NCBI GenBank assembly: GCA_026417155.1
Contig: JAOADU010000025.1
Coordinates: 1-41,210, forward strand
Source: Bacteroidales bacterium
Lineage (GTDB): Bacteria > Bacteroidota > Bacteroidia > Bacteroidales > GWA2-32-17
DNA length: 41,210 nucleotides
Reading direction: 5' to 3'
Positions 17,365-26,315 of the stretch are shown here, one piece after another. Made by a program: the position numbers and the translations under genes. How positions within the stretch are numbered: position 1 is the first letter of the stretch; every line of letters starts with the position of its first letter. The notes beneath the pieces are model-generated. The model was not told where the DNA came from. It saw nothing but the letters and a program-made list of their open reading frames with translations, and did no database searches.

Positions 17365-17401
17365 TATAGATACTTTAATACTTTACAATCAAAGAAACAT
17401 A

Positions 17402-17409
17402 TATTTTTG
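17402..17409 (+). promoter_or_regulatory. -7 element TATTTTTG upstream of dusB
   Basis: TAnnTTTG match 23 bases before the ATG at 17433. It overlaps the alternative GTG at 17409 and so supports the later start. Confidence 0.6.
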
Positions 17410-17432
17410 TGCTACTTGAAAATTTTATACCT

Positions 17433-18410
17433 ATGCGAAAGTTTGCCAACTTAGAACTATCGAACTACCCTCTGTTTTTAGCACCCATGGAAGATGTTAC
17501 AGATTCTACTTTCCGCTATATGTGTAAGCTTTTTGGCGGAGTAGATGTTATGATTACAGAATTTGTTTCGAGTGACGGATTAGTTCATAACGCAAAAAAA
17601 AGCTTTCAAAAACTTAATATTCAAGATTACGAACGCCCCATCGGTATTCAAATATACGGACATATACCCGAACGTATGATTGAAGCTGCAAAGATTGTCG
17701 AAGAATATAACCCTGATTTTATTGATATCAATTTTGGTTGTCCTGTAAAAAAAATCGTAAATCGTGGCGCAGGTAGTGGCATGCTTAAAAATATTCCATT
17801 GCTTATTGAAATTACTGAAAAAGTTGTTGCATCTGTTAAAAAGCCTGTTACTGTAAAAACTCGTCTTGGTTGGGACGAATCGTCAAAAAATATCGTCGAA
17901 GTTGCCCAATTGCTAAATAACACTGGCATCACAGGCTTAACCATTCACGGACGCACTCGCAGCCAAATGTACACAGGAAAAGCCGATTGGACATTGATTG
18001 GAGAAGTGCGAAAGAATCCGTTAGTTACAATACCCATTATTGGCAACGGCGATATTAACAATCCTATTCAGGCAAAAGAACATTTCGAAAAATATCAAGT
18101 TGATGGCATAATGATTGGTAGAGCAAGCATAGGACGACCTTGGATTTTTAAACACATCCATCATTATTTACATACAGGCGAATTATTACCCGAACCTACC
18201 ATCATCGAAAAAGTGGAAATTGCAAAATCTCATTTATTGAAAGCCGTTGAAGATAAAGGCGAGCGTAGTGGCATTTTAAGCATGCGACGTCATTATGTAC
18301 ATTATTTTAAAGGAATTGAACACAGCAAAGAGTGGCGCATAAAACTCCTTACTTCAACTTCATTAGCTGAAAATATCAAGTTATTAGATGAATTAAAAAA
18401 CCGAATATAA
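17433..18410 (+). CDS. dusB: tRNA-dihydrouridine synthase (DusB-type)
   Basis: 325-residue FMN enzyme that reduces uridines in the tRNA D-loop. PLFLAPMEDVTDSTFR opens the TIM barrel and the catalytic cysteine is Cys103 in INFGCPVKKIVNRGAGSGML. FMN and phosphate-binding segments are VKTRLGW, IHGRTRSQMYTGKADW, IIGNGDI and DGIMIGRASIGRPW. ATG 17433 was preferred to GTG 17409 because the latter lies in the promoter element. The next gene begins 2 bases after the stop. Confidence 0.94.
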   Translation: MRKFANLELSNYPLFLAPMEDVTDSTFRYMCKLFGGVDVMITEFVSSDGLVHNAKKSFQKLNIQDYERPIGIQIYGHIPERMIEAAKIVEEYNPDFIDINFGCPVKKIVNRGAGSGMLKNIPLLIEITEKVVASVKKPVTVKTRLGWDESSKNIVEVAQLLNNTGITGLTIHGRTRSQMYTGKADWTLIGEVRKNPLVTIPIIGNGDINNPIQAKEHFEKYQVDGIMIGRASIGRPWIFKHIHHYLHTGELLPEPTIIEKVEIAKSHLLKAVEDKGERSGILSMRRHYVHYFKGIEHSKEWRIKLLTSTSLAENIKLLDELKNRI

Positions 18411-18412
18411 AT

Positions 18413-19186
18413 ATGGATACTATTTTTTATATTGCATCAAAGCTATTAAGTTTTGCTTTTTCGCCTATAATATGGATTTTTTCATTATTGATCATTACAA
18501 CGTTCACAAAAAATGCTAAACGAAAAAAATATCTTCTTATTGCAACTATTAGTATATTTTACTTGCTTTCCAATTCGTTTCTTGCAGATGAAGCCATGCG
18601 ATGGTGGGAAATGCCTCCTGTAAAACTAGAAAAATTAAATACTTCATACGACTATGTGGTCATACTTGGAGGAATGATGAGCTATTATGACTCTAACACA
18701 AACCAAATAGGCATGAACCGTAGTATTGACAGACTTTTGCAGGGAATAAAATTGCAAAAAAAAGGCAAAGCCAAAAAGATATTAATTAGTGGTGGCGATG
18801 GTTCATTGCTGAAATCTATTGGTAAAGAAGCCGAAATAATAAAAACATATTTACAAGATATAGGGCTCGACGACGATTGTATTAAAATAGAAAGTAATTC
18901 GCAAAACACTTACGAAAATGCTAAATATAGTGCACAAATTTTACGTAATGATTCTGCAAAAACAGTACTGCTTGTAACTTCAGCTTTTCATATGCGTCGA
19001 GCACTTGCATGCTTTCACAAACAAGGAATATACCCCGATTATTATCCAGCCGAACGATATTCAGGAAAAAGAAAATATATTTTCGATCACTTACTTATTC
19101 CCGATTTGCAAGCTATAGAAAAATGGGATAAACTTATTCACGAGTGGGTTGGTTATCTTATGTACAAAATTATGGGTTACGCTTAA
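18413..19186 (+). CDS. YdcF/ElyC-type membrane protein (DUF218)
   Basis: 257 residues. Two hydrophobic helices at the N-terminus (about 3-28 and 38-56) precede a soluble DUF218 domain: YDYVVILGGMM, ILISGGDG, ESNSQNTYENAKYS and LLVTSAFHMRRAL. In E. coli the related ElyC and SanA proteins affect envelope and peptidoglycan integrity; their biochemical activity is unclear, so none is claimed here. It is tightly coupled to dusB (2-base gap). Confidence 0.88.
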   Translation: MDTIFYIASKLLSFAFSPIIWIFSLLIITTFTKNAKRKKYLLIATISIFYLLSNSFLADEAMRWWEMPPVKLEKLNTSYDYVVILGGMMSYYDSNTNQIGMNRSIDRLLQGIKLQKKGKAKKILISGGDGSLLKSIGKEAEIIKTYLQDIGLDDDCIKIESNSQNTYENAKYSAQILRNDSAKTVLLVTSAFHMRRALACFHKQGIYPDYYPAERYSGKRKYIFDHLLIPDLQAIEKWDKLIHEWVGYLMYKIMGYA

Positions 19187-19201
19187 TATGAATTTTTCAT
19201 T

Positions 19202-19209
19202 TACCTTTG
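19202..19209 (+). promoter_or_regulatory. -7 element TACCTTTG upstream of trpS
   Basis: TAnnTTTG match 10 bases before the trpS ATG, implying a 5' leader of only a few bases. There is no room for a T-box or an attenuator. Confidence 0.6.
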
Positions 19210-19219
19210 TAGAAAAAAT

Positions 19220-20212
19220 ATGAGTGAAATAATTGTTAGTGGAATTCGCTCAACGGGGAATTTACATTTAGGAAACTACTTTGGAGCAATTCAAAATTTT
19301 TTAAAACTGCAGGAACAACACGAATGTTATTTTTTTATTGCCGATTTTCACTCACTAACGACTCATCCTACCCCTTCCGATCTTTATGGAAACACACGTC
19401 AGGTACTTATTGAATATTTAGCCTGTGGGTTAGATCCTGAAAAATGCACACTGTATAGACAGTCGGATATACACGAAATACCCGAGTTGTATTTATTGCT
19501 AAACATGAATGCATATTTAGGTGAATTGGAGCGATGCACAACATTTAAAGAAAAAGCACGCAAACAACCCAACAACATCAACGCAGGTTTGTTAACGTAT
19601 CCTGTATTAATGGCTGCAGATATCATCATTCACAAAGCAACCAAAGTGCCCGTAGGAAAAGACCAGGAACAACATTTAGAAATGACCCGAAACTTTGCAG
19701 CACGTTTCAACCGAATGTATGGCGTAAATTATTTTCCAGAGCCTGTTGCCTATAACTTTGGCGAACAGTTAATCAAAATACCCGGTTTAGATGGCAGCGG
19801 AAAAATGGGCAAATCCGAAGGAAATGCCATAAACTTAATAGACGATCCCGATACTATTCGAAAAAAAGTAATGAAAGCCGTTACCGATACAGGTCCTACT
19901 GAACCCAATCAGCCAATGACTGAACCTATTGCTAATTTGTTTACATTGATGAAAATAATGTCATCGCCCGAAACATATCAATATTTTCTGGATAGATACA
20001 ACGATTGCTCTATCCGATATGGTGAAATGAAAAAACAATTAGCCGAAGATATCATTGTATTTACACAGCCTATTCGTGAAAAAATTTTATCGTTGAGCAG
20101 CAATCAAACGTACCTAAAAAAAGTTGTACAGGTAGGTGCAGAAAAAGCACGTGTTAGTGCATCTAAAACACTTCGTGAAGTTAGAGAAATTATAGGATTC
20201 AAAGATTTTTAA
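19220..20212 (+). CDS. trpS: Tryptophanyl-tRNA synthetase
   Basis: 330-residue class I synthetase that charges tRNA-Trp. The HIGH-equivalent is STGNLHLGNYFGA (11-23) and the KMSKS-equivalent is KMGKSEGNA, with GLDGSGKMGKSEG immediately before and through it. Other family segments are IADFHSLTTHP, MAADIIIHKATKVPVGKDQEQHLE and FNRMYG. It is a complete, normal-length gene with its own promoter. Confidence 0.96.
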   Translation: MSEIIVSGIRSTGNLHLGNYFGAIQNFLKLQEQHECYFFIADFHSLTTHPTPSDLYGNTRQVLIEYLACGLDPEKCTLYRQSDIHEIPELYLLLNMNAYLGELERCTTFKEKARKQPNNINAGLLTYPVLMAADIIIHKATKVPVGKDQEQHLEMTRNFAARFNRMYGVNYFPEPVAYNFGEQLIKIPGLDGSGKMGKSEGNAINLIDDPDTIRKKVMKAVTDTGPTEPNQPMTEPIANLFTLMKIMSSPETYQYFLDRYNDCSIRYGEMKKQLAEDIIVFTQPIREKILSLSSNQTYLKKVVQVGAEKARVSASKTLREVREIIGFKDF

Positions 20213-20296
20213 ATATCTCTTTGAAAGAACAAACGTCATCATAGGTGTTAAGAAAAAAATAAAACGAAAATCATTTTACTTTTACAAAACCATATA

Positions 20297-20304
20297 TATA
20301 TTTG
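20297..20304 (+). promoter_or_regulatory. -7 element TATATTTG upstream of the ferredoxin gene
   Basis: TAnnTTTG match 30 bases before ATG 20335. It contains the TTG at 20302 that could otherwise be read as a start, so the ATG is preferred. Confidence 0.6.
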
Positions 20305-20334
20305 CGATGGATTAACCAAAAAATTATTACAACA

Positions 20335-20502
20335 ATGGCTTATGTAATTACCGAAGATTGTACTGCTTGCGGTACATGTATTGATGAATGCCCCGTTGGT
20401 GCTATTTCCGAAGGCGACATTTACAAAATTGATCCGGAAGTTTGTACCGATTGTGGTGCCTGTGCAGATGTATGCCCCGTAGAAGCTATCCATCCTGCAT
20501 AG
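20335..20502 (+). CDS. 2[4Fe-4S] ferredoxin
   Basis: 55-residue bacterial-type ferredoxin beginning MAYVITEDCTACGTC. Two cluster motifs are complete: CTACGTCIDECPVGAI and CTDCGACADVCPVEAI, giving eight cysteines for two [4Fe-4S] clusters. It is a low-potential electron carrier typical of anaerobic metabolism (for example pyruvate:ferredoxin oxidoreductase); partners are not encoded nearby. Monocistronic: its own promoter in front and a strong terminator behind. Confidence 0.95.
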   Translation: MAYVITEDCTACGTCIDECPVGAISEGDIYKIDPEVCTDCGACADVCPVEAIHPA

Positions 20503-20521
20503 CATTATTGAGACAAAATTT

Positions 20522-20550
20522 AAGGCTGTTGAAAGTCAACAGCCTTTTTT
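20522..20550. terminator. Shared terminator between convergent ferredoxin and pgk genes
   Basis: AAGGCTGTTGA and TCAACAGCCTT form a perfect 11-pair stem with a three-base loop, followed by six T on the plus strand. On the minus strand it lies 2 bases after the pgk stop and is followed by AAATTTTG, so it may stop transcription both ways. Confidence 0.92.
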
Positions 20551-21835
20551 ATTTTAATAAAGCTTTTACAGGCTCAATTCCTGCGTATGAATTTTCCTGA
20601 ATAGCTTTTAATACGGCTCCACCACCCGTAAAAATATAATATCTTGGACTATCGAGTGCTACGATGTATAAACCCGGTAACAATCGTTTTAATTCTTGCA
20701 TTGTATCGCCTCCGCCATATAATTTTACCGACTCTGGACTTTCGTCTATAATCTGATCAAGAGCTATTGTCCCCTCATTAAAATAAGGCATATACCCCAT
20801 TACAGCATTTACAAATATAGTTTTGGCTGCATGAAATTTATCGACAATATCGGGTTCTTTAAAATTTTCAGCTGTTACATCTAACACATAATTTAATCTT
20901 GTTCCGGCCGATAATTTACGAATATCATGCGTTCTATATTGACCGTCAAATTTGCCTTCTAATGTATCGGACTCTACAATATATGGGCATTCAATAATCT
21001 TATCTTGATATTGTTTACTAAACTCTACAAATTTTCGGGCATGTTCTAAATCATCTTCTTCAATTCCTTTGATAGAAATGTTATATTTTGCACACAAATA
21101 TGCGTTATAAATAACACCACCCAACATTAAATAATCTACTTGCTGAAGCAACGCATATAAAGGTTCAATTTTAGTATCAAACTTTGCACCGGCTACTACT
21201 GCTAAAAATGGTCTATTGGGCTTGAAAATTCTTTCAAGGTTAACAAGCTCTTTTTGCATCAAAAAGCCTGCATATGACGGTAAATATTGATTAACTCTTA
21301 CGGTTGATGCATGAGGCTGCCACGAGCCAAAAGCATCGTTTACAAAAATATCGGCAAGACCTGCTAATTGATGCGCAAAACGATCGGCTTCTTCGCCTTT
21401 TGCTTCTTCGCCTTTAAACCAACGAGTATTGGGTAAATATATTGCATCGAGTTTATCTTCTTTAAGTTCACGTATCATGTGATTGATGGAAGTTTCTATT
21501 CCAAAATATCCAAAATTTCCATCTCGTGTAAACTCTGGAACTCCAATGTTTATATGAAGTTTATTTTGAAGATATTCCACAATAGGTCGAATCGAAGTAT
21601 GATCGCTGATATCAATTTCGCCTGTTTTTTTGTTTTTTGGCCGACCTACATGAGTCATAAGAATTATTTTACCGCCCTTTGCATTGATGTAATATAAAGT
21701 TCCCAATGTAGCATCTATTCGATATGGATCGTATATTACACCCTTTTTTACAACATTATGATCAACTCGTACAAGAACTATTTTGCCTTTTAAATTTGCT
21801 TCTTGAATTCCTCTAATAGGTAAATCTTTAAACAT
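20549..21835 (-). CDS. pgk: Phosphoglycerate kinase, divergent
   Basis: Glycolytic enzyme that transfers phosphate between 1,3-bisphosphoglycerate and ADP. Family landmarks: VLVRVDHNV (canonical VRVDFNVP), YRID with Arg39, THVGRP (His62, Arg65), NTRWF (Arg138), NDAFGSWQPHAST, GGGDTMQEL and FTGGGAVL. Several positions are non-standard. The segment that usually reads HRAHAS is WQPHAS, so the substrate-side arginine there is missing; VVAGAKFDTKI replaces the usual GGAKVSDKI, and GGVIYNAYL replaces GGGMANTFL. At 428 residues it is longer than typical (~395-415), with an insert around 95-145. No other pgk is in the window. It could be the housekeeping enzyme of this lineage or a functionally shifted paralogue. 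Confidence 0.88.
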   Translation of the reverse strand: MFKDLPIRGIQEANLKGKIVLVRVDHNVVKKGVIYDPYRIDATLGTLYYINAKGGKIILMTHVGRPKNKKTGEIDISDHTSIRPIVEYLQNKLHINIGVPEFTRDGNFGYFGIETSINHMIRELKEDKLDAIYLPNTRWFKGEEAKGEEADRFAHQLAGLADIFVNDAFGSWQPHASTVRVNQYLPSYAGFLMQKELVNLERIFKPNRPFLAVVAGAKFDTKIEPLYALLQQVDYLMLGGVIYNAYLCAKYNISIKGIEEDDLEHARKFVEFSKQYQDKIIECPYIVESDTLEGKFDGQYRTHDIRKLSAGTRLNYVLDVTAENFKEPDIVDKFHAAKTIFVNAVMGYMPYFNEGTIALDQIIDESPESVKLYGGGDTMQELKRLLPGLYIVALDSPRYYIFTGGGAVLKAIQENSYAGIEPVKALLK

Positions 21836-21852
21836 AGGCTTTTGTTTTTTTA

Positions 21853-21882
21853 CAAATTTACTTTAAAAATTAAATTTACAAA
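21853..21882 (-). promoter_or_regulatory. pgk promoter: TTTG-N18-TAAATTTG
   Basis: Minus strand TTTG (complement of 21879-21882), 18 bases, TAAATTTG (complement of 21853-21860); the G is 17 bases from the ATG. Both boxes fit. Confidence 0.72.
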
Positions 21883-21941
21883 AAATTTTTATAGCATTGT
21901 CCATAAAGAGCTGTCGCCTAATAATTTAAAATGTTTTCTTA

Positions 21942-23036
21942 TTATGCCTTTAATTCCGACAATTGAAACAAAACATTTTTTATTGCCTCATCTAGTAAAT
22001 ATTGTTGTGTATATTGATAATTCATACTATATACAGAAAGTTCCTGAATTGCTTTTTCTAAATCAAAATTTTCTTGCTGATAAATAACAAAAATACGTCG
22101 CTCTTTGTAATACGAAGCAAGATATTCCTGTTCGGTTTGTCCGGGTGTTGGTACTAATATTGCCGTGCGCTTTAGATAAAATAAATCCATAATAGTAGAA
22201 TACCCCGAACGAGCAACTATAAATTTCGACGATTGAATCAGCGAAAAAAGCAGTGGCGTATTTGCATACGAATAAATCGTTACATTTTGTTCCTGATGAA
22301 TAGAAAAATCTTTATCGTAATCGCCTAACACCAATACACATGGAAGCTTTATTTTTTTCATTTGCTCTAACACAATTTGTGCAAAAATGCTGCGTTGTGG
22401 CTCAGGACCACTAATAATAGCCAATACTTCATACGAAGTATTGGATAAAATTAAGCTATTAACATGAGCAAATCGTGATAATATACCTACATACACAGCA
22501 TTGACTAATGTTGTTGTGCTTAGTTCTCCCGCAAATTTTGACTGTTGTGCCACATCAGGAATCCAACATTGATGAAAGTTATTTATTTGCTTTCGTATAA
22601 GCCATGTTGTTAAGTTTTCTGCCCATAATACAGATTTTGGTAATTTTATCCGTATTTGATGAGTAATAATAACAGACGTTATTTGTTTATCGTAACATCC
22701 ATAACGATTATCGCTTATAATTAAGTGAAAGCTATATTTTTTTTTCCATCGTTTAACGCATTTTCTGTCTCTTAGTGTCCCAAAAATAATTTTAGGAACA
22801 ATCCCCACTAATGAGAAAACGGTTAGTCTTTTTTTAGAATAACGAATTTCTGGTGAAGAGCAAGGCAACCATTCAAACGTTATGTTTTCTTTTGTTAAAA
22901 AATTATATTGTCTTTTGTTGCAAGCAATATAAATGGTAGCATTATATGATTGTAGTTTGTAAATCAGAGGAACCATTCGGGCAACGTGCCCTAGTCCCCA
23001 ATCGAGTGGACATAAAAGAATCCGATATGACGACAT
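21942..23036 (-). CDS. GT-B fold glycosyltransferase (MurG/GT28-like)
   Basis: 364 residues from ATG 23036. The N-terminus YRILLCPLDWGLGHVARMVPLI has the glycine loop and GH motif of GT-B enzymes that use nucleotide sugars. The C-terminal half carries SSKFIVARSGYSTIMDLFYL and LVPTPGQTEQEYLA, matching the donor-binding region of GT28-type transferases. Donor and acceptor are not identifiable. A GTG at 23048 would overlap the upstream radical SAM gene; ATG 23036 starts 2 bases after that gene's stop. Context next to a flippase suggests glycan assembly. Confidence 0.82.
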   Translation of the reverse strand: MSSYRILLCPLDWGLGHVARMVPLIYKLQSYNATIYIACNKRQYNFLTKENITFEWLPCSSPEIRYSKKRLTVFSLVGIVPKIIFGTLRDRKCVKRWKKKYSFHLIISDNRYGCYDKQITSVIITHQIRIKLPKSVLWAENLTTWLIRKQINNFHQCWIPDVAQQSKFAGELSTTTLVNAVYVGILSRFAHVNSLILSNTSYEVLAIISGPEPQRSIFAQIVLEQMKKIKLPCVLVLGDYDKDFSIHQEQNVTIYSYANTPLLFSLIQSSKFIVARSGYSTIMDLFYLKRTAILVPTPGQTEQEYLASYYKERRIFVIYQQENFDLEKAIQELSVYSMNYQYTQQYLLDEAIKNVLFQLSELKA

Positions 23037-23038
23037 AT

Positions 23039-23806
23039 TCACACCCACCGCACACTTATCCCTGCTTTTTTTATTCTATTGGCTATCATCATCATTTCAT
23101 CGTTTTCAATTTTCTGAAGAGTAGTCAATGGCGGTTTTCGATCTAATGAATACAACATTACATATTCTGGCGAAAGAAATTGATATGTTTCAATAAGTTT
23201 GTCCAATTCTTTATCTGTTGTATTATCCACAAAACAATCGTTCACTTGTCCTCTCAATAACATAGTTTGAATAACAAAGCTGCGGTTTATGTTTTTTAGT
23301 TTATGGATGTATTCAGCAACAGAAAAATTTTGTACTGGCTGATTAATGAGACGAATGGTCTCTTCGTTTGCCGAATCGAGTTTAAATACAGGTATATCAA
23401 TATATGATAACGAATGTTGAATATTTTGTTCTTGTATTGTAGTGCCATTGGTTAATAATACAATTTGTTTACCCGAAGCAAATTCGTTTCTTAATTCATA
23501 AACATTTTTTGCGATTTCGAAAAAATCGGGATGAAGCGTTGGCTCACCATTGCCAGCGTATGTTAATACATCGAGTGGTATAGAATTATTATGGATCTGT
23601 TGCAAAGCTTCTTTCAATGTTTCGAGAAAAACGGCCTTATCTACAAACAGCTGATTTAAAGAATTTTTGGGATTCCAACCACATTCGCAATAAATACAAT
23701 TAAATGTACAAATCTTTGAATTTTGAGGCAATACATTCATTCCTAACGAAAATCCGAATCTTCTGCTACGAACCGGACCATAAATTATTTGATTAAACAA
23801 CATCAT
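23039..23806 (-). CDS. Radical SAM protein, COG0731-like
   Basis: 255 residues. The N-terminus IIYGPVRSRRFGFSLGMNVLP followed by CTFNCIYC (Cys33, 37, 40) is the hallmark of a radical SAM group distantly related to wyosine-type enzymes. TYAGNGEPTLHPDF is the SAM-binding GGE-like segment and LLTNGT follows. There is no C-terminal auxiliary cluster domain. The substrate is unknown. It is 10 bases downstream of the flippase gene and 2 bases upstream of the glycosyltransferase gene, but family members occur in many contexts, so the linkage may not be functional. Confidence 0.86.
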   Translation of the reverse strand: MMLFNQIIYGPVRSRRFGFSLGMNVLPQNSKICTFNCIYCECGWNPKNSLNQLFVDKAVFLETLKEALQQIHNNSIPLDVLTYAGNGEPTLHPDFFEIAKNVYELRNEFASGKQIVLLTNGTTIQEQNIQHSLSYIDIPVFKLDSANEETIRLINQPVQNFSVAEYIHKLKNINRSFVIQTMLLRGQVNDCFVDNTTDKELDKLIETYQFLSPEYVMLYSLDRKPPLTTLQKIENDEMMMIANRIKKAGISVRWV

Positions 23807-23816
23807 GTCCTTGAAA

Positions 23817-25277
23817 TTAATGAATAATACTTTTTAGTTCTTGTTTTTCATTAAAGAATATTACACTCGCAAATAAACCTAACAAAGCCATATGTATCAG
23901 GTTTTTCAACCAAACATTTTCAATAGAAAGCCACTGAGCAAAAATAAAAATCAATACAGCAAAAATCATATATGCAAAAATAGTCTTTAAAGGATATGGA
24001 ACAGGATAATAACGTTTGCCCCATAAAAACGACAACAACGTCATGATGGCATAGCATAGTAATGTTGTCCAGGCAGCACCTACATAACCCATAACAGGAA
24101 TTAGTATCCAATTCAACACAATTGTTATTATTGCTCCTATCACAGCCAGATAAGCTCCGAAAATGGTTTTATTGGTTAATTTATACCAAACCGAAAGGTT
24201 AAAAAATACTCCTAAAAATAAATTTGCCATTAATAATATTGGAACAATCATTAAGCCTTCACGAAACTCTTTACCAATAAAGAATTGAATATAATGCAAA
24301 AATAAAACTACAAGAAGAAATATCATTAATCCCAAAATGATAAAATACTTCATTACTCGTGCATATAGCTCTTTTGCATTTTGTTCTTTGGCATGATTGA
24401 AAAAAAATGGTTCGGCTGCAAATCGAAACGTTTGAATAAACAAAGTCATCAAAATAGAAATCTTATAATTAGCACCATATATGCCTAATTGATGCATTGC
24501 TGTAGTTTCATCGTTAATCAAATACTTAATAAGTATTCTATCGAATGTTTCATTAACCATTCCTGCCAAACCTGCAACTAACAATGGTAATGAATAGCTT
24601 ATCATTTGCTTTAACAAGTGTAAATCAACAAAAAACGTAAATCTGAAATATGGAATCAGTAACAAACAGGTAATTACATTCGCAATTAAATTAGCAATAA
24701 ACACATAACCCACTCCTATGCTCGAATCATATAAACCCCATAAATGAAAACCTTTAGCGGTCAGATATGGAAAAACTATTAAAAATAAAATATTAGCCAA
24801 AATATTTAAGCCAATATTCGTGATTCGAACAAAAACAAATTTCCATGCTTTATTTTGTTGACGCAAATAAGCAAAAGGTATGGCAGCTATACTATCGGTA
24901 ATTAATATCAGAAGCAACAACCAAAGTAAATACTTTTGATGTTCGTAATGCATTACATGGCTCAACCAAGGAATTAAAAGAGAAAAAAGCATTAAAAAAA
25001 ATAGCGATGAGCTTAAAATAGACATAAACGTGGTACTATACACTTCATGTACTTTCTTGTTTTCTTGAGCAAAACGAAAGAAGGCTGTTTCCATACCATA
25101 AGTAAAAATAATGAGCAAAAAAGAAGAATAAGCATAAAGCTCTGTAACGACTCCATATTCTGCAGGGCTAAATATGTTTGTATATAAAGGAACAAGCAAA
25201 TAATTTAAAAAACGACCAACGATGCTGCTAAGACCGTAAATGGCAGTTTGACCAACTAATGACTTTATCGCTCCCAA
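23817..25277 (-). CDS. Polysaccharide flippase-like membrane protein (MATE/MOP superfamily, Wzx-like)
   Basis: 486 residues with about 14 predicted hydrophobic helices and few charged loops. The N-terminus SLVGQTAIYGLSSIVGRFLNYLLVPLYTNIFSPAEYGVV is typical of oligosaccharide flippases that move lipid-linked glycans across the inner membrane. The start codon is TTG; no in-frame ATG or GTG lies upstream before a stop. It begins 50 bases after the rsgA stop. The substrate cannot be told from sequence. Confidence 0.87.
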   Translation of the reverse strand: MGAIKSLVGQTAIYGLSSIVGRFLNYLLVPLYTNIFSPAEYGVVTELYAYSSFLLIIFTYGMETAFFRFAQENKKVHEVYSTTFMSILSSSLFFLMLFSLLIPWLSHVMHYEHQKYLLWLLLLILITDSIAAIPFAYLRQQNKAWKFVFVRITNIGLNILANILFLIVFPYLTAKGFHLWGLYDSSIGVGYVFIANLIANVITCLLLIPYFRFTFFVDLHLLKQMISYSLPLLVAGLAGMVNETFDRILIKYLINDETTAMHQLGIYGANYKISILMTLFIQTFRFAAEPFFFNHAKEQNAKELYARVMKYFIILGLMIFLLVVLFLHYIQFFIGKEFREGLMIVPILLMANLFLGVFFNLSVWYKLTNKTIFGAYLAVIGAIITIVLNWILIPVMGYVGAAWTTLLCYAIMTLLSFLWGKRYYPVPYPLKTIFAYMIFAVLIFIFAQWLSIENVWLKNLIHMALLGLFASVIFFNEKQELKSIIH

Positions 25278-25327
25278 GCAATTTTTTTTTGCAAAATAAC
25301 AGAAATTCTTTAAAAAAATGAATTTTA

Positions 25328-26257
25328 TTAGTAAGCTACGCGATGTTTTTCGTCTTCGTCGTAAAACATATGTACATAATTCCTGTAACGTATTTCATGT
25401 ATTTCGCCGTTTATTACAGCATTTTTTACAGCACAATCGGGTTCTGTTGTATGAGTACAATTGTAATACTTACACTGCGGTGTTCGACTTAAAATTTCAG
25501 GAAAAAAATGAAATAACTCTTTTTTCTCTATATTTACAAAACTAAAACCTTTTATGCCGGGTGTATCAATTATATATCCGCCAAAGTCGAGAGCAAACAT
25601 TTGCGAAAAAGTAGTTGTATGCTTCCCTTTAAAATGAACATATGATATTTCTTGAACTTTTAGATTCAACCCCGGTTGTAAAGCATTGATGAGCGACGAT
25701 TTGCCCACTCCAGAATTTCCCGACACCAAATTGATTTTCCCTTTTAATGATTGCTTAAGTTCCTGAATTCCTTCGCCAGTTTTGGCCGAAGTTTTAAATA
25801 CTTTATAACCAGCCAAGCGATATATATTTTCAAATTCTGCAACCTGCTCCCTTAATTGTTCGTACAAATCGCACTTGTTTAAAATTAAAGCAGCTGGTAC
25901 GCGATACGCTTCGCACGTTACTAAATACCGATCAATAAACTCGTAATTTGTTTCGGGATAAATTAGCGTAACAACTAAATATGCACAATCTATATTGGCA
26001 GCGATGATATGTTGTTGTTTCGATAAATTTACTGATTTGCGTACAACATAATTTTTACGTTCTAACGCTTCTACAATAACTCCTTCCTTGTCGGCAATAG
26101 GTTCGAATAAAACCCAATCGCCCACAACTACAGGATTTGTGCTTTTATTTTCTTCAAGTCTTAATTTACCTTTAAGTACGCATACCCATGTATTATCTTT
26201 TTCATCTAATACAGTATAAAATTTGCCAACAACTTTTAAAACTAATCCTTTTTTCAT
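25328..26257 (-). CDS. rsgA: Ribosome small subunit-dependent GTPase RsgA
   Basis: 309-residue circularly permuted GTPase that checks late 30S assembly. An OB-fold comes first (about 1-75), then G4 NKCD (127-130), SAKTG, G1 GNSGVGKSS (180-188) and G3 DTPGIKGF. A zinc knuckle CKYYNCTHTTEPDC (Cys-x4-Cys-x-His-x6-Cys) follows near the C-terminus. Normal length and order. Its promoter box ends four bases before the ATG. Confidence 0.96.
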   Translation of the reverse strand: MKKGLVLKVVGKFYTVLDEKDNTWVCVLKGKLRLEENKSTNPVVVGDWVLFEPIADKEGVIVEALERKNYVVRKSVNLSKQQHIIAANIDCAYLVVTLIYPETNYEFIDRYLVTCEAYRVPAALILNKCDLYEQLREQVAEFENIYRLAGYKVFKTSAKTGEGIQELKQSLKGKINLVSGNSGVGKSSLINALQPGLNLKVQEISYVHFKGKHTTTFSQMFALDFGGYIIDTPGIKGFSFVNIEKKELFHFFPEILSRTPQCKYYNCTHTTEPDCAVKNAVINGEIHEIRYRNYVHMFYDEDEKHRVAY

Positions 26258-26261
26258 ATTA

Positions 26262-26269
26262 CAAAAGTA
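26262..26269 (-). promoter_or_regulatory. -7 element TACTTTTG immediately upstream of rsgA
   Basis: Minus-strand TAnnTTTG match with its G four bases from the ATG at 26257; a leaderless or near-leaderless transcript would follow. No good -33 box at standard spacing. Confidence 0.5.
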
Positions 26270-26315
26270 ACGATTTTATCTACAATTGACATACATAGAG
26301 GCACATGCGACTGAT

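Noticed and set aside
17409-17432. GTG 17409 as the dusB start
   Set aside because: It is the last base of the TATTTTTG promoter element, and the extra eight residues are not part of the Dus fold.
20248-20505. Minus-strand frame covering the ferredoxin gene
   Set aside because: Shadow of the cysteine-rich ferredoxin; no start context and no family.
21842-22087. Open frame on the plus strand between pgk and the glycosyltransferase gene
   Set aside because: It is mostly antisense to the glycosyltransferase 3' end and covers the pgk promoter; low-complexity, no family resemblance.
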